Source of the DNA: CAZDHT01 sp964505325
GTDB lineage: Bacteria > Planctomycetota > PUPC01
Assembly: GCA_964505325.1 (NCBI GenBank)
Contig: CAZDHT010000089.1
Coordinates: forward strand, 1 to 17,356
Length of the DNA: 17,356 bases
Direction: 5' to 3'
Within the stretch, counting starts at the first letter, position 1. Every line of letters begins with the position of its first letter. A model generated the notes under the pieces. The model saw only the letters and a list, made by a program, of their open reading frames with translations, had not been told where the DNA came from and did not search any database. A program made the translations under genes and the position numbers. Below are positions 1-6,806 of this stretch, piece by piece.

Positions 1-436
1 CCATTCGTTCTTCCACGTTTCCGGCCGAGCCGCGGCCGATGAAGATGAGGCCGCGCTGTGCTCCGGCGCCCTCCCCTATCACCTCGGCGCCGTACCAGTG
101 CAGGCCCTGCCGATGCAGGACGAAATCTCCCAGCATCTTGAGGTCCCGGTCTTTGGCGGCGGAGCGGGCGCGCTCGTCTTCGAGTTGCTCTTTGAGTTCT
201 GCGATCTTCTGCGTCAGCCGTCGGTTCGCTTTCCCGGCGCTTCGCCACGAGAGCAGATCGTCCAGGGTGAACGCGAGCAGCCGGCCGCCGCGAGCCATCA
301 CCTTTTGCACCGGCGCCACGATCGAGACCCAGGCCAGCGCGAGGGGCGTGGTATGTCGGGCGGGAATCAGAAGGCAGCCAAACACGGCCGCGCAGCCCAG
401 CACGAGTCTGGCCCGCGGACGCAGCTCAATACTCAT
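1..436 (-). CDS. mreC: MreC, rod-shape-determining protein (N-terminal part, cut by window edge)
   Basis: MreC is the periplasmic scaffold of the elongasome, linking the MreB cytoskeleton to cell-wall synthases. About 145 codons are visible; the rest lies beyond position 1. The start ATG at 436-434 lies inside the end of mreB, with an 11-base overlap. Visible parts are a short cytoplasmic N-terminus (MSIELRPRARL), one hydrophobic segment at about residues 11-24, and a charged helix rich in K, E, L and R at about 62-95 that would form the dimerising coiled coil. The beginning of the first beta domain follows (WYGAEVIGEGAGAQRGLIFIG), resembling the family pattern before the first MreC barrel. 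Position directly downstream of mreB is the classic mreB-mreC order. The call rests on architecture plus context, as most of the conserved beta domain is missing. Confidence 0.88.
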   Translation of the reverse strand, partial: MSIELRPRARLVLGCAAVFGCLLIPARHTTPLALAWVSIVAPVQKVMARGGRLLAFTLDDLLSWRSAGKANRRLTQKIAELKEQLEDERARSAAKDRDLKMLGDFVLHRQGLHWYGAEVIGEGAGAQRGLIFIGRGSAGNVEERM

Positions 437-1478
437 CGTCGCCGCTTTCCAGCACGGACTTCATCTTGTCAAGATGGAGCAGGACCTCGCGCGTGCCGCG
501 CGCCACGCAGCCCAGGGGGTCATCTGCGATGACCACCGACAGATGGGTCCGCTCTTCGATGACCTTGTCGAGCCCGCGCAGCAGCGACCCGCCGCCGGTC
601 AGCGTGATGCCGAGGTCCACCAGGTCGGCGGCAAGCTCCGGCGGGGTCTGGTCGAGCGTTTGAAGGATGGACTCACAAACGAGCTCGATGGGGTCTTCGA
701 GCGCTTCCCGGACGTCTTCCGAGCTTAGCTCCTGGGCGCGCGGGAGCCCCGTGCCCAGGTCGCGGCCCTTGACTACGGTGCGCAGCTCGGTCTCCAGCGG
801 ATAGGCCGAGCCCACCTCCATCTTGACCCGCTCGGCGCTCTGGGACCCGATGTGCAGGTTGAACTTGCGCTTGCAGTATTCGATGATGGCCTCGTCCATT
901 TCGTCGCCGGCGATTCGGACGCTGGTCGACGTGACCACCCCGCCCAGCGACATCACCGCCACTTCGGTGGTTCCGCCGCCGACGTCCACGATCATGCTGC
1001 CGACCGGCTCGGTGATGGGCAGCCCGGCGCCGATCCCGGCCGCCTTCGGCTCTTCGATCAGATAGACCCGCCGGGCGCCGGCGCGCTGGGCGGAGTTGAA
1101 CACCGCCCGCTTTTCGACCGGGGTGATGCCCGACGGAATGGCAATGACGACGCGGGGATTGAACAGGCGGTGCCGGTTGTGGACTTTCCGAATGAAGTAG
1201 CGGAGCATCGCCTCGGTAATGTCGAAGTCGGCGATGACCCCGTCCTTGAGCGGGCGGATCACCTGGATGTTCGGCGGGACCCGGTCGCTCATCGCCTTGG
1301 CGGCGATGCCGACCGCATCGCCGTCCATCAGCACCTTGTTGGTGCCCTTCTTCACGGCAACCACGGAGGGCTCGGAGATGATCTCGTCCCGGCCGGCCAC
1401 GCACACCAGGGTGTTGGCGGTGCCGAGATCGACGCCCATGTCTTTGGAGAACAGACCAATAACCCAGTCGAGAATCAC
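426..1478 (-). CDS. mreB: MreB, actin-like rod-shape cytoskeletal protein
   Basis: MreB polymerises on the inner face of the cytoplasmic membrane and orients cell-wall synthesis. The 350 residues match the usual family length. Actin-fold motifs are in order: phosphate-1 loop DLGTANTLV (17-25), phosphate-2 loop DVGGGTTEVAV (165-175), GDEMDEAI (191-198) and the adenosine motif TGGGSLLRGLD (294-304). The N-terminal MILDWVIGLFSKD has the spacing of the amphipathic membrane-binding helix known from Gram-negative MreB. The start is GTG at 1478-1476, with GAGGGAG about 6 bases upstream. The stop overlaps mreC by 11 bases and the small gene upstream ends 39 bases away, so all are probably co-transcribed from the promoters at about 2819-2927. 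No key residue appears to be missing. Confidence 0.97.
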   Translation of the reverse strand: MILDWVIGLFSKDMGVDLGTANTLVCVAGRDEIISEPSVVAVKKGTNKVLMDGDAVGIAAKAMSDRVPPNIQVIRPLKDGVIADFDITEAMLRYFIRKVHNRHRLFNPRVVIAIPSGITPVEKRAVFNSAQRAGARRVYLIEEPKAAGIGAGLPITEPVGSMIVDVGGGTTEVAVMSLGGVVTSTSVRIAGDEMDEAIIEYCKRKFNLHIGSQSAERVKMEVGSAYPLETELRTVVKGRDLGTGLPRAQELSSEDVREALEDPIELVCESILQTLDQTPPELAADLVDLGITLTGGGSLLRGLDKVIEERTHLSVVIADDPLGCVARGTREVLLHLDKMKSVLESGDDEY

Positions 1479-1517
1479 GTATGCTCCCTCTATGGATGCG
1501 GATGCGCGGTTCGCCGG

Positions 1518-1832
1518 TCAGTCGAGCCCGGGGTCAAACTTGGGCGGCGCGTCGTCCTTCTTGCCCTTGTCGCCAGTGTCCTCGGAGCCTAGGGCCCCGC
1601 TCTCGGCGTCTTCCGCCTCCAACTCGCCTTCGCCCTTCTCCTTTTCCCCCTCGGGCGCGCTTTTGACCAGTTCGGGGCTGTCGAGTCGCGCCGGCTTGGC
1701 GTCGGGAGCCTTGGGAGGCCGAGCGTAGTCGCGCCATTGCGCGATGGCGGCGGCAATCCCGAGGATCATGAACAGAAGGGTCAAGATGCTGACGACGGTG
1801 AACACATCGCTTCTGCCTTTTTGGTCTGCCAT
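1518..1832 (-). CDS. Small single-span membrane protein with acidic low-complexity tail, function unknown
   Basis: I do not recognise a family. The 104-residue product has a short polar N-terminus (MADQKGRSD), one strongly hydrophobic helix at about residues 10-30 (VFTVVSILTLLFMILGIAAA) and a long hydrophilic tail rich in E, G, D, K, A and P that is probably disordered. The start ATG at 1832-1830 has a GAGGAG ribosome site about 9 bases upstream. It sits between the coiled-coil protein gene (gap of 28 bases) and mreB (gap of 39 bases) on the same strand, so it is probably part of the mre transcript. A helper or tether of the elongasome is a context-only guess. The charged N-terminus does not settle the topology. 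Confidence 0.8.
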   Translation of the reverse strand: MADQKGRSDVFTVVSILTLLFMILGIAAAIAQWRDYARPPKAPDAKPARLDSPELVKSAPEGEKEKGEGELEAEDAESGALGSEDTGDKGKKDDAPPKFDPGLD

Positions 1833-1860
1833 CTCAAGTGCTCCTCACGGCGGGACGAGG

Positions 1861-2751
1861 TCAGAACCGGGTCATCGCCGAGTCGCCGATCTGCACGGGC
1901 TCATCCGGGTCCGGCGGTACGATTTGTGTTGCGCACATGTTCTTGTCGACCGTTGTCACGCGCACCGCCGCGATCAGCTTCCCCTTGCGGTGGATGAGGA
2001 ACATGTACCCCTCCTTGACGGGAGAGGGCTTGTTCTCGGAGCCGACGTTGAGCACGACCACACCGATCTTCATGTCCACCGCCTTCACCGCGGCGTGGAT
2101 GCGCCGCTCCGGAACGCTCAGGTGAACGTCTATCGCCAGTTGCTTGGCGCGGTCGTGAACGGTGGGCGCCATCGCCTGGACCACGTTCTCGTACTTCTGG
2201 TACGTCTTGACCTTCGTCTTCTCCTCATCGATGGTAAGGACCAGGCCCTTCTGGTTGAGCTCCAGCGCGGCGACCTGGGCGCGCAGGGCGACGAACGTCT
2301 CCTTGGCCCGGTCCACCTCCTTCTGGGCTGTGTCCCGTTTGCCGCGGGCGACTTTCAGGTCGCCGTCCAGCCTCTGGATGTCTTGCCGGAGGGTCTTGAC
2401 CGTGTCGCCAAGCTTGCCGGCCAGCGTATTCGCGTCGGCCGCGTTTTTCTCCTGCTTGCGGATCTCGGCGTTCTTTTCGTCGATGGTCTTCTTGGCGGCG
2501 TCTACCTGCTGCTGGAGCCCGGTCACCTTGTCCGCCTCGGTGCGAATCTCCTCATTCTTCTTCTGAATGTCCCGGGTGTACCGGCTCTGCGCCGTCGCCA
2601 AGTCCTTCTCCTTGTCTCGCAGTTTCACTTCCAGCGCGTAATGCTTGTCTTTCCAGTTGACCCGGTGGGAGAGTACGGTGGCGCTGACCGTGACAAACGC
2701 GATAGCAAATATGAGATTGAGGACGACAAATGCTTTGGTAAGCGTTCCCAT
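1861..2751 (-). CDS. Membrane-anchored coiled-coil protein with C-terminal beta domain (MreC-like plan), function unknown
   Basis: Not a named family that I can assign. Residues 7-27 form a hydrophobic anchor (FVVLNLIFAIAFVTVSATVL). Residues about 36-195 are a long K/E/D/Q/R-rich coiled coil. Residues about 213-296 look like a compact beta domain, with GVVVLNVGSEN, VKEGYMFLIHRKGKLIA, VDKNMC and a final IGDSAMTRF. The order anchor, coiled coil, beta barrel with 'NVGS..G...G' phrasing is the same overall plan as MreC, though I see no clear sequence identity with it. The start ATG at 2751-2749 is preceded by AGGAGG with ideal spacing. It is the first gene of the unit that continues with a small membrane protein, mreB and mreC, so a periplasmic role in elongation is plausible by inference only. 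Confidence 0.85.
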   Translation of the reverse strand: MGTLTKAFVVLNLIFAIAFVTVSATVLSHRVNWKDKHYALEVKLRDKEKDLATAQSRYTRDIQKKNEEIRTEADKVTGLQQQVDAAKKTIDEKNAEIRKQEKNAADANTLAGKLGDTVKTLRQDIQRLDGDLKVARGKRDTAQKEVDRAKETFVALRAQVAALELNQKGLVLTIDEEKTKVKTYQKYENVVQAMAPTVHDRAKQLAIDVHLSVPERRIHAAVKAVDMKIGVVVLNVGSENKPSPVKEGYMFLIHRKGKLIAAVRVTTVDKNMCATQIVPPDPDEPVQIGDSAMTRF

Positions 2752-2818
2752 CGCTGCCTCCTGTTCAAAATAGCTCTCTCACCGCTTGCGCGCCGCGCGC
2801 CACGAGAGGCGCGGCGTG

Positions 2819-2847
2819 ATGATATTCACAGCCCGCTGTCGTGTCAA
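2819..2847 (-). promoter_or_regulatory. Proximal sigma70-type promoter of the mre unit
   Basis: On the minus strand there is a perfect -35 TTGACA (2847-2842), a 17-base spacer and TATCAT (2824-2819). It lies about 70 bases upstream of the coiled-coil protein start and is the best consensus promoter of the window. A GC-rich hairpin (arms 2808-2816 and 2791-2801, 6-base loop, small bulge) would begin almost at the transcript's 5' end. Confidence 0.72.
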
Positions 2848-2898
2848 GCGCAAAAGCCTGAGCGAGCGACAATTTCCGTCACCGAAAACACACATGAG

Positions 2899-2927
2899 AT
2901 TATATGGCCCCGGCGCCCTTCGGACAA
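2899..2927 (-). promoter_or_regulatory. Distal sigma70-type promoter of the mre unit
   Basis: On the minus strand, TTGTCC (2927-2922) is followed by a 17-base spacer and a perfect TATAAT (2904-2899). The -35 box is also the second arm of a small inverted repeat GGACAA-N7-TTGTCC (2940-2922), which could be an operator. Transcription would run into the coiled-coil protein gene starting at 2751. Confidence 0.6.
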
Positions 2928-2970
2928 GCCCAAATTGTCCCGCGCGCGAAATTCTCCCGCGCCGCACGAA

Positions 2971-4569
2971 TTATCGCCCTCGGCCGCGCCGCCGCCATGT
3001 TCGTATACCCCCGACGGCCGGCATGATCATGCAGAAAACCCACGCCCCTGCGCAGAGCGTTCCGAACAGCTCCCCCACCGTCATGTACGGCGAGCGGGTG
3101 TCGGTCGTCATGGCCACCCCATGCAGGACCCCGGCGACCTCGCGGTCCGTCGGCCCCGCCGCCTTCGAGTCCACGATCAGCTTGGATACGATCCGACCGG
3201 TGGGCGAGATGAAGGTGGATATGCCGGTGTTGGCGGCGCGGACGAATCCGGCACGACACTCGACCGCCCGGAAGACGGCGATCGCCAGATGCTGGTCGAG
3301 CTCCGTGCCGTCCCGAAACCACCCCTCGTTCGTCACGTTCACAATGAAGTCCATCTTCTCTTCGCCGCGCCCGAAATCGGCAACCAAGTCGGGAAAGCCA
3401 TCCTCGAAGCAGATGGTCGGCGCGAACCGCCACCCCTTGATATGGAACAGCACGTGGCGGTCCCCGGGGTGAAGGTCCTCCTGGTAGGGGACCATGGAGC
3501 CGACGATCCAGCCGATCAGCCACCGGAGCGGCACGTACTCGCCGAACGGCACGAGGTGCATCTTGTCGAAGCGCCGGGTGCCTCCCCTGCCCCCGCGCGG
3601 CAGGAAGAACGCGCTGTTGTGCACCTTCCTCGCATCGATGTCCGGACAGGCACTGGCGCTGACCACCAAGTCCGAACGACGCTGGAGCCTGGTCAGGATG
3701 TTCAGCCATTCGTTGTCCGGCCGGTTGTTCCAATCGTCCAGCACGTACGGCGGGGCCATCGTCTCGGGCCAGATCACCAGGTCCGGCGGCGGCGACGCCG
3801 CCTGCGCCATCTCTGTCAGCCGCACGTGCGCGAAGAACATGTCGGAGATGTCGTCGTCGCTCAGGCGGTTCTTGACGTCCTGTGGGATGTTGGCTTGGAC
3901 GACGGCGATTCGCGGACCCTCTCTGACCACGAGGGTGTTCAGCCGGTGCCAGCCGTACGCCAGGGCGGCGATCGTGACGAGCGCCACCCCCGCGCCCGCC
4001 GCCACCACGCGGGGGCGTTTCACCGCCGGGCTCAAGCGCAGGAGCCCACACATCACGTCCGCCAGGATCCCGTTGACTGCCACGATCCAGAACGTCACCC
4101 CCGCCGCCCCGGTCAGATCGGCGATCTGTATGACCGGCAGCACTTCATATTGGGAGTGTGCCAGGAACAGCCAGGGGAATCCGGTTATCACGGTGCCGCG
4201 GAGGTACTCCAGCGCGGTCCAGGCCAGCGGCGCAGCAAGCGCCAGCGGAACGCCTTTCTTGAACGACAGCCAGCGAACCGAAACACAGAACAAGAGGAAA
4301 TAGATCGACAGATAAGAGGCCAGCAGGACCGTCCCAAGCCACGTCACATGCCGGAGCCAAAGGAACCCGATGATGCCAAACGCCATGCCCGCCAGCCACA
4401 GGATAAGCAGCCCGAGTCTGCCCGGGCGAAGCCCGAGCACGACCAGAACCGGCACCAGAGCAACCCAGGCCAGGAAGGTAATCTCGGCCGGGGCGAAGGA
4501 GAGCGCGAGCAGCGCCACTGTGATCGCCGAGCCGCCAACGAACAGGAGCGGATTCATCAGCTTGGGCAT
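2971..4569 (-). CDS. lnt: Apolipoprotein N-acyltransferase
   Basis: Lnt is the inner-membrane enzyme that adds the third acyl chain to the N-terminal cysteine of lipoproteins, the last step before outer-membrane sorting. The product is 532 aa from the chosen start. An N-terminal membrane domain with about six hydrophobic segments (about 5-205) is followed by a periplasmic nitrilase-type domain and one more segment near the C-terminus. The catalytic Glu-Lys-Cys triad is visible as IWPET (E about 269), FDKMHLVPFGEY (K about 336) and TICFED (C about 387), close to the E. coli spacing. The motifs NVTNEGWF and FVRAANTGIS are also present. ATG at 4569-4567 is preferred. A longer frame reaches 4635, but its extra 22 residues are mostly encoded by a repeat element. 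The upstream neighbours are acpS and the RDD gene. Lipoproteins encoded to the right of the divergent gap may be substrates. Confidence 0.95.
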   Translation of the reverse strand: MPKLMNPLLFVGGSAITVALLALSFAPAEITFLAWVALVPVLVVLGLRPGRLGLLILWLAGMAFGIIGFLWLRHVTWLGTVLLASYLSIYFLLFCVSVRWLSFKKGVPLALAAPLAWTALEYLRGTVITGFPWLFLAHSQYEVLPVIQIADLTGAAGVTFWIVAVNGILADVMCGLLRLSPAVKRPRVVAAGAGVALVTIAALAYGWHRLNTLVVREGPRIAVVQANIPQDVKNRLSDDDISDMFFAHVRLTEMAQAASPPPDLVIWPETMAPPYVLDDWNNRPDNEWLNILTRLQRRSDLVVSASACPDIDARKVHNSAFFLPRGGRGGTRRFDKMHLVPFGEYVPLRWLIGWIVGSMVPYQEDLHPGDRHVLFHIKGWRFAPTICFEDGFPDLVADFGRGEEKMDFIVNVTNEGWFRDGTELDQHLAIAVFRAVECRAGFVRAANTGISTFISPTGRIVSKLIVDSKAAGPTDREVAGVLHGVAMTTDTRSPYMTVGELFGTLCAGAWVFCMIMPAVGGIRTWRRRGRGR

Positions 4570-4582
4570 TATGTCAAGACCT

Positions 4583-4636
4583 GGTGGGGCAGGCATTCCT
4601 GCCTGCCGGATGGCGGACAGGAATGGCCGCCCCACC
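4583..4636. repeat. REP-like imperfect palindrome (54 bp)
   Basis: Two 25-base arms flank a GGAT loop. The left arm begins GGTGGGGCAGGCATTCCTG and the right arm ends CAGGAATGGCCGCCCCACC, with 21 of 25 positions complementary. It lies between the end of the RDD gene and the start of lnt, and would form a long hairpin in the lnt-side transcript. From memory, short peptides translated from this kind of repeat are frequent spurious annotations in Planctomycetota, Lentisphaerota and similar genomes, so it is probably a dispersed family. Only one copy is seen in this window, so dispersal cannot be proven here. Confidence 0.75.
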
Positions 4637-4651
4637 TATCGAGAGGGCCTC

Positions 4652-6238
4652 CTATCTCTTGCCACGTTCCCTGACGACATACGTCCCCGCAGCCAAGTCT
4701 CCAGCTCGCTGCGAGCCGCGCGTGTTCAGCAGGATCACCGAACCGGCCAGCCACCCCAGAAGCGGAAAAAACAGAAGGACGACCACCAGCGAGTCCAGCA
4801 GCGCCCGCAGGACGTTCCGGAGCAGCGCTTCCGACCAACTGGGATATCCGCCGTTCCGGCTGACGACGATCAGCCCGCAGAGCCGCTTGCCGATGGTCTT
4901 GCCGGAGCGCGCTTCGCTGACCGCGAAATAGAACAGCTCGAAGCAGAAGACCGCGACCATGGTCCGGTGCGCGCCCGGCGGCTGCCCCGCCAGCCAGTGC
5001 ATGACCCACACCGCGGCGACGCTGATCATCAGGTCGCACGCGTACGCGGCCATCCGCTCCGGCCACGAGGCCAGCCGGTACTTGATCCCGGCGATCTCGA
5101 CACGGTGCGGGAGAAGCCGGGCCCGAAAGAGCGAGGCCACCAGCAGCCCCAACCCAAAGGCGAGCGAGTAGAGGATCGCCATCGAATGCCGGATGATCCA
5201 GTCCGCCTGAGGGTCAGCCAGAACGGTTTCCGGAGGGGTCCAGAGGCCGCCATGGTAAACGGTTCTGAGGACGCGGAACCGGGTCCCGAGAAAAAGGTGG
5301 ACCTTTCCTTTCAGCGTGGCGGCGTCCAATTCGCGGGTCCGCTCGAGCAGGGGGTTGCGCACATTGCCGGCGCTCTTGAACGGCTGCCACTCGCCCTTGT
5401 CGTACTGCTGATAGAGCAGAGAGCAGTCCCCGGCGAGCCGACCGGGCAGCCTCGCGTAAATGATCGTCGGTTTGCCGTCGAGCAGCGCGGGCGCAAACCT
5501 GATGGAGCCGCGCCAAGTTGCGATCTCCCGGGCCGCCGCCACGCCCTTCCCGGCGAGGCGTCCCGCCCACAACGTGTGGGTGTGGCCGCCCTCCCCTTCG
5601 GCCGACCAGAAGAGCCACAGCGCATCACCCACCAGCAACGTGCGGACCTGTTTGCAGCTCCCCTCTCCTTTCACCGCCACCGGCTCTTCGGGCCAGCGCC
5701 CGGCGGAAAACGGGAGCTGCCGCCCGGACGCGGCCCCGGCGGGGGGCGACGTTGCGGGGACGGGCCCTGTCGTGGTCGCAGGCGGCCCCGGTAGAGCGGG
5801 GCTCTTCCGCGCCATATATAGCTTGCCGCTGCCGACGCCGAACGCGGTCAGCACGCCACCGATCACTTCCGCCGACTGCGCGCGCCAGTTGTACGGCCAG
5901 CGTAGTCTCGCGGATTTCCGGCGGGTGTCTCCGGACATCTCGAGTTCGATCACGATGTCCTTGAGGAACAGATAGAACTTGCCGTCGGCGTGGGCGACCG
6001 TGCTGTACTTGGCGATGAGTTCGCCCAGTCGCTGCCAGCGGCCGTCGCCTTCCCGCAGGCAGACGCTCTCCTCGCGTTTCCCCGCCCGGGCGAACAGATG
6101 CAGCCGGTCGCCTGCCACGAGGGCTCTCGGGTTCTGATAGGTCTCGATGTCCAGGGCGGAGCGTCCCCACAGCCCGGCCGCAGCAGCGGCGGCGGCCACC
6201 AGCACGGCGAGAATCCGCTCTGGCTTGGCCCAGTTCAC
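4652..6238 (-). CDS. RDD-family membrane protein with large N-terminal exported domain
   Basis: The C-terminal part (about 386-525 of 528) is an RDD domain: YRLASWPERMAAYACDLM carries the conserved Arg and Asp, SGKTIGKRLCGLIVV (445-459) is the central motif, and RAGDLAAGTYVV (511-522) is the closing motif. Hydrophobic segments lie at about 350-372, 399-416, 428-440 and 478-505. The N-terminus has a signal anchor (about 8-24), then about 325 residues that should be outside the cytoplasm. These contain recurring 'G(D/K)xhLF' strands at 43-49, 86-92, 204-210 and 311-317, suggesting beta-propeller-like blades. Residues 148-175 are a Pro/Ala/Thr-rich linker. RDD proteins are poorly understood; some are reported as ion antiporters. 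The start is GTG at 6238-6236, sharing GTGA with the acpS stop, so translation is probably coupled. Its job is unknown. Confidence 0.88.
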   Translation of the reverse strand: MNWAKPERILAVLVAAAAAAAGLWGRSALDIETYQNPRALVAGDRLHLFARAGKREESVCLREGDGRWQRLGELIAKYSTVAHADGKFYLFLKDIVIELEMSGDTRRKSARLRWPYNWRAQSAEVIGGVLTAFGVGSGKLYMARKSPALPGPPATTTGPVPATSPPAGAASGRQLPFSAGRWPEEPVAVKGEGSCKQVRTLLVGDALWLFWSAEGEGGHTHTLWAGRLAGKGVAAAREIATWRGSIRFAPALLDGKPTIIYARLPGRLAGDCSLLYQQYDKGEWQPFKSAGNVRNPLLERTRELDAATLKGKVHLFLGTRFRVLRTVYHGGLWTPPETVLADPQADWIIRHSMAILYSLAFGLGLLVASLFRARLLPHRVEIAGIKYRLASWPERMAAYACDLMISVAAVWVMHWLAGQPPGAHRTMVAVFCFELFYFAVSEARSGKTIGKRLCGLIVVSRNGGYPSWSEALLRNVLRALLDSLVVVLLFFPLLGWLAGSVILLNTRGSQRAGDLAAGTYVVRERGKR

Positions 6239-6624
6239 GCCGATCTGGCCTCCGCAATGGCGTGGGCGATCGCATGCCGGCCGCTGTGGGAGATGGAGAT
6301 GTGCACTTTGACGACGTCCATTTCGTCGGCGCGGCGTGCGGCGGCGCCGTGCAGTTCAGCGCTGGGCTCGCCGGACGGGGCCCGCTTGACCTCGATGTCG
6401 CGCCAGCGCATGCGCCCGCTCCAGCCCGTCCCCAGGGCCTTGAGCACCGCCTCCTTCACCGCGAACCGGCCCGCCAGATGCTGCGCCGGAACCGCCTGCG
6501 AGCGGCAGTATTCTGACTCCGCCGGCGTGAACACCCGGTTCAGAAAGCGGGCGCCGTGCCGGTCGAGCACATCCCTGATCCTCGATATCTCGACGATGTC
6601 GATGCCGGTGCCCGCAATCCTCAA
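6235..6624 (-). CDS. acpS: Holo-[acyl-carrier-protein] synthase
   Basis: AcpS transfers 4'-phosphopantetheine from CoA to apo-acyl-carrier protein in the cytoplasm, activating fatty-acid synthesis. The 129-residue length is normal. The N-terminal GTGIDIVEISRI carries the Mg-binding Asp (D9). FAVKEAVLKALGTG (54-67) carries the conserved Lys and the second metal ligand Glu (E58). VHISISHSGRHAIAHAI near the C-terminus is the usual SxSH motif. The start is TTG at 6624-6622, with GGAGAG about 7 bases upstream and no better in-frame ATG. The gene leads the acpS-RDD-lnt unit, overlaps the RDD gene by 4 bases, and has a perfect TATAAT box about 33 bases upstream of the start. Confidence 0.95.
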   Translation of the reverse strand: MRIAGTGIDIVEISRIRDVLDRHGARFLNRVFTPAESEYCRSQAVPAQHLAGRFAVKEAVLKALGTGWSGRMRWRDIEVKRAPSGEPSAELHGAAARRADEMDVVKVHISISHSGRHAIAHAIAEARSA

Positions 6625-6656
6625 AGCTTGCTCTCCACACGCCGCACAGCAAGGCC

Positions 6657-6685
6657 ATTATACGGCCCGAGCGCCGCAATTCCAG
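6657..6685 (-). promoter_or_regulatory. Probable promoter of acpS-RDD-lnt
   Basis: On the minus strand a perfect TATAAT (6662-6657) lies 33 bases before the acpS TTG start. With a 17-base spacer the -35 position reads CTGGAA, a poor match to TTGACA, so only the -10 box is convincing. Confidence 0.45.
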
Positions 6686-6701
6686 ATGTTACCCCGCGGC
6701 C

Positions 6702-6733
6702 GCGGCGAAACGCGCGTGCGGCGAAACGCGCGG
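6702..6733. repeat. 16-bp direct tandem repeat next to a promoter
   Basis: Two adjacent copies (6702-6717 and 6718-6733) of a 16-base unit, GCGGCGAAACGCGCGT and GCGGCGAAACGCGCGG, match at 15 of 16 positions. The second copy ends exactly where TTGACT begins. It lies in the divergent region between acpS and the WecA-like gene, so it could be a double operator site. It may equally be a chance duplication in GC-rich DNA. Confidence 0.6.
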
Positions 6734-6762
6734 TTGACTTGCGGGGTGTGCGCTGATATGGT
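6734..6762 (+). promoter_or_regulatory. Probable promoter of the WecA-like gene
   Basis: TTGACT (6734-6739), a 17-base spacer and TATGGT (6757-6762) lie 44 bases upstream of the ATG at 6807. The -35 box matches 5 of 6 and the -10 box 4 of 6 consensus positions. The 16-bp tandem repeat abuts its upstream edge. Confidence 0.5.
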
Positions 6763-6806
6763 CGAGTGTCGCGTTTGAGCCGTTCTGGTATCTGTGTGGG
6801 CCCCCG

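Noticed and set aside
4570..4635. Upstream extension of lnt by 22 residues
   Set aside because: Most of these residues are encoded by the palindromic repeat. The family N-terminus fits the ATG at 4569.
1744..4674. Very long open frame on the + strand (976 codons) opposite the coiled-coil and lnt genes
   Set aside because: It is an antisense shadow in GC-rich DNA. The translation is rich in Arg/His/Asp with no domain, and it spans intergenic DNA and a repeat, while the minus strand holds recognisable proteins.
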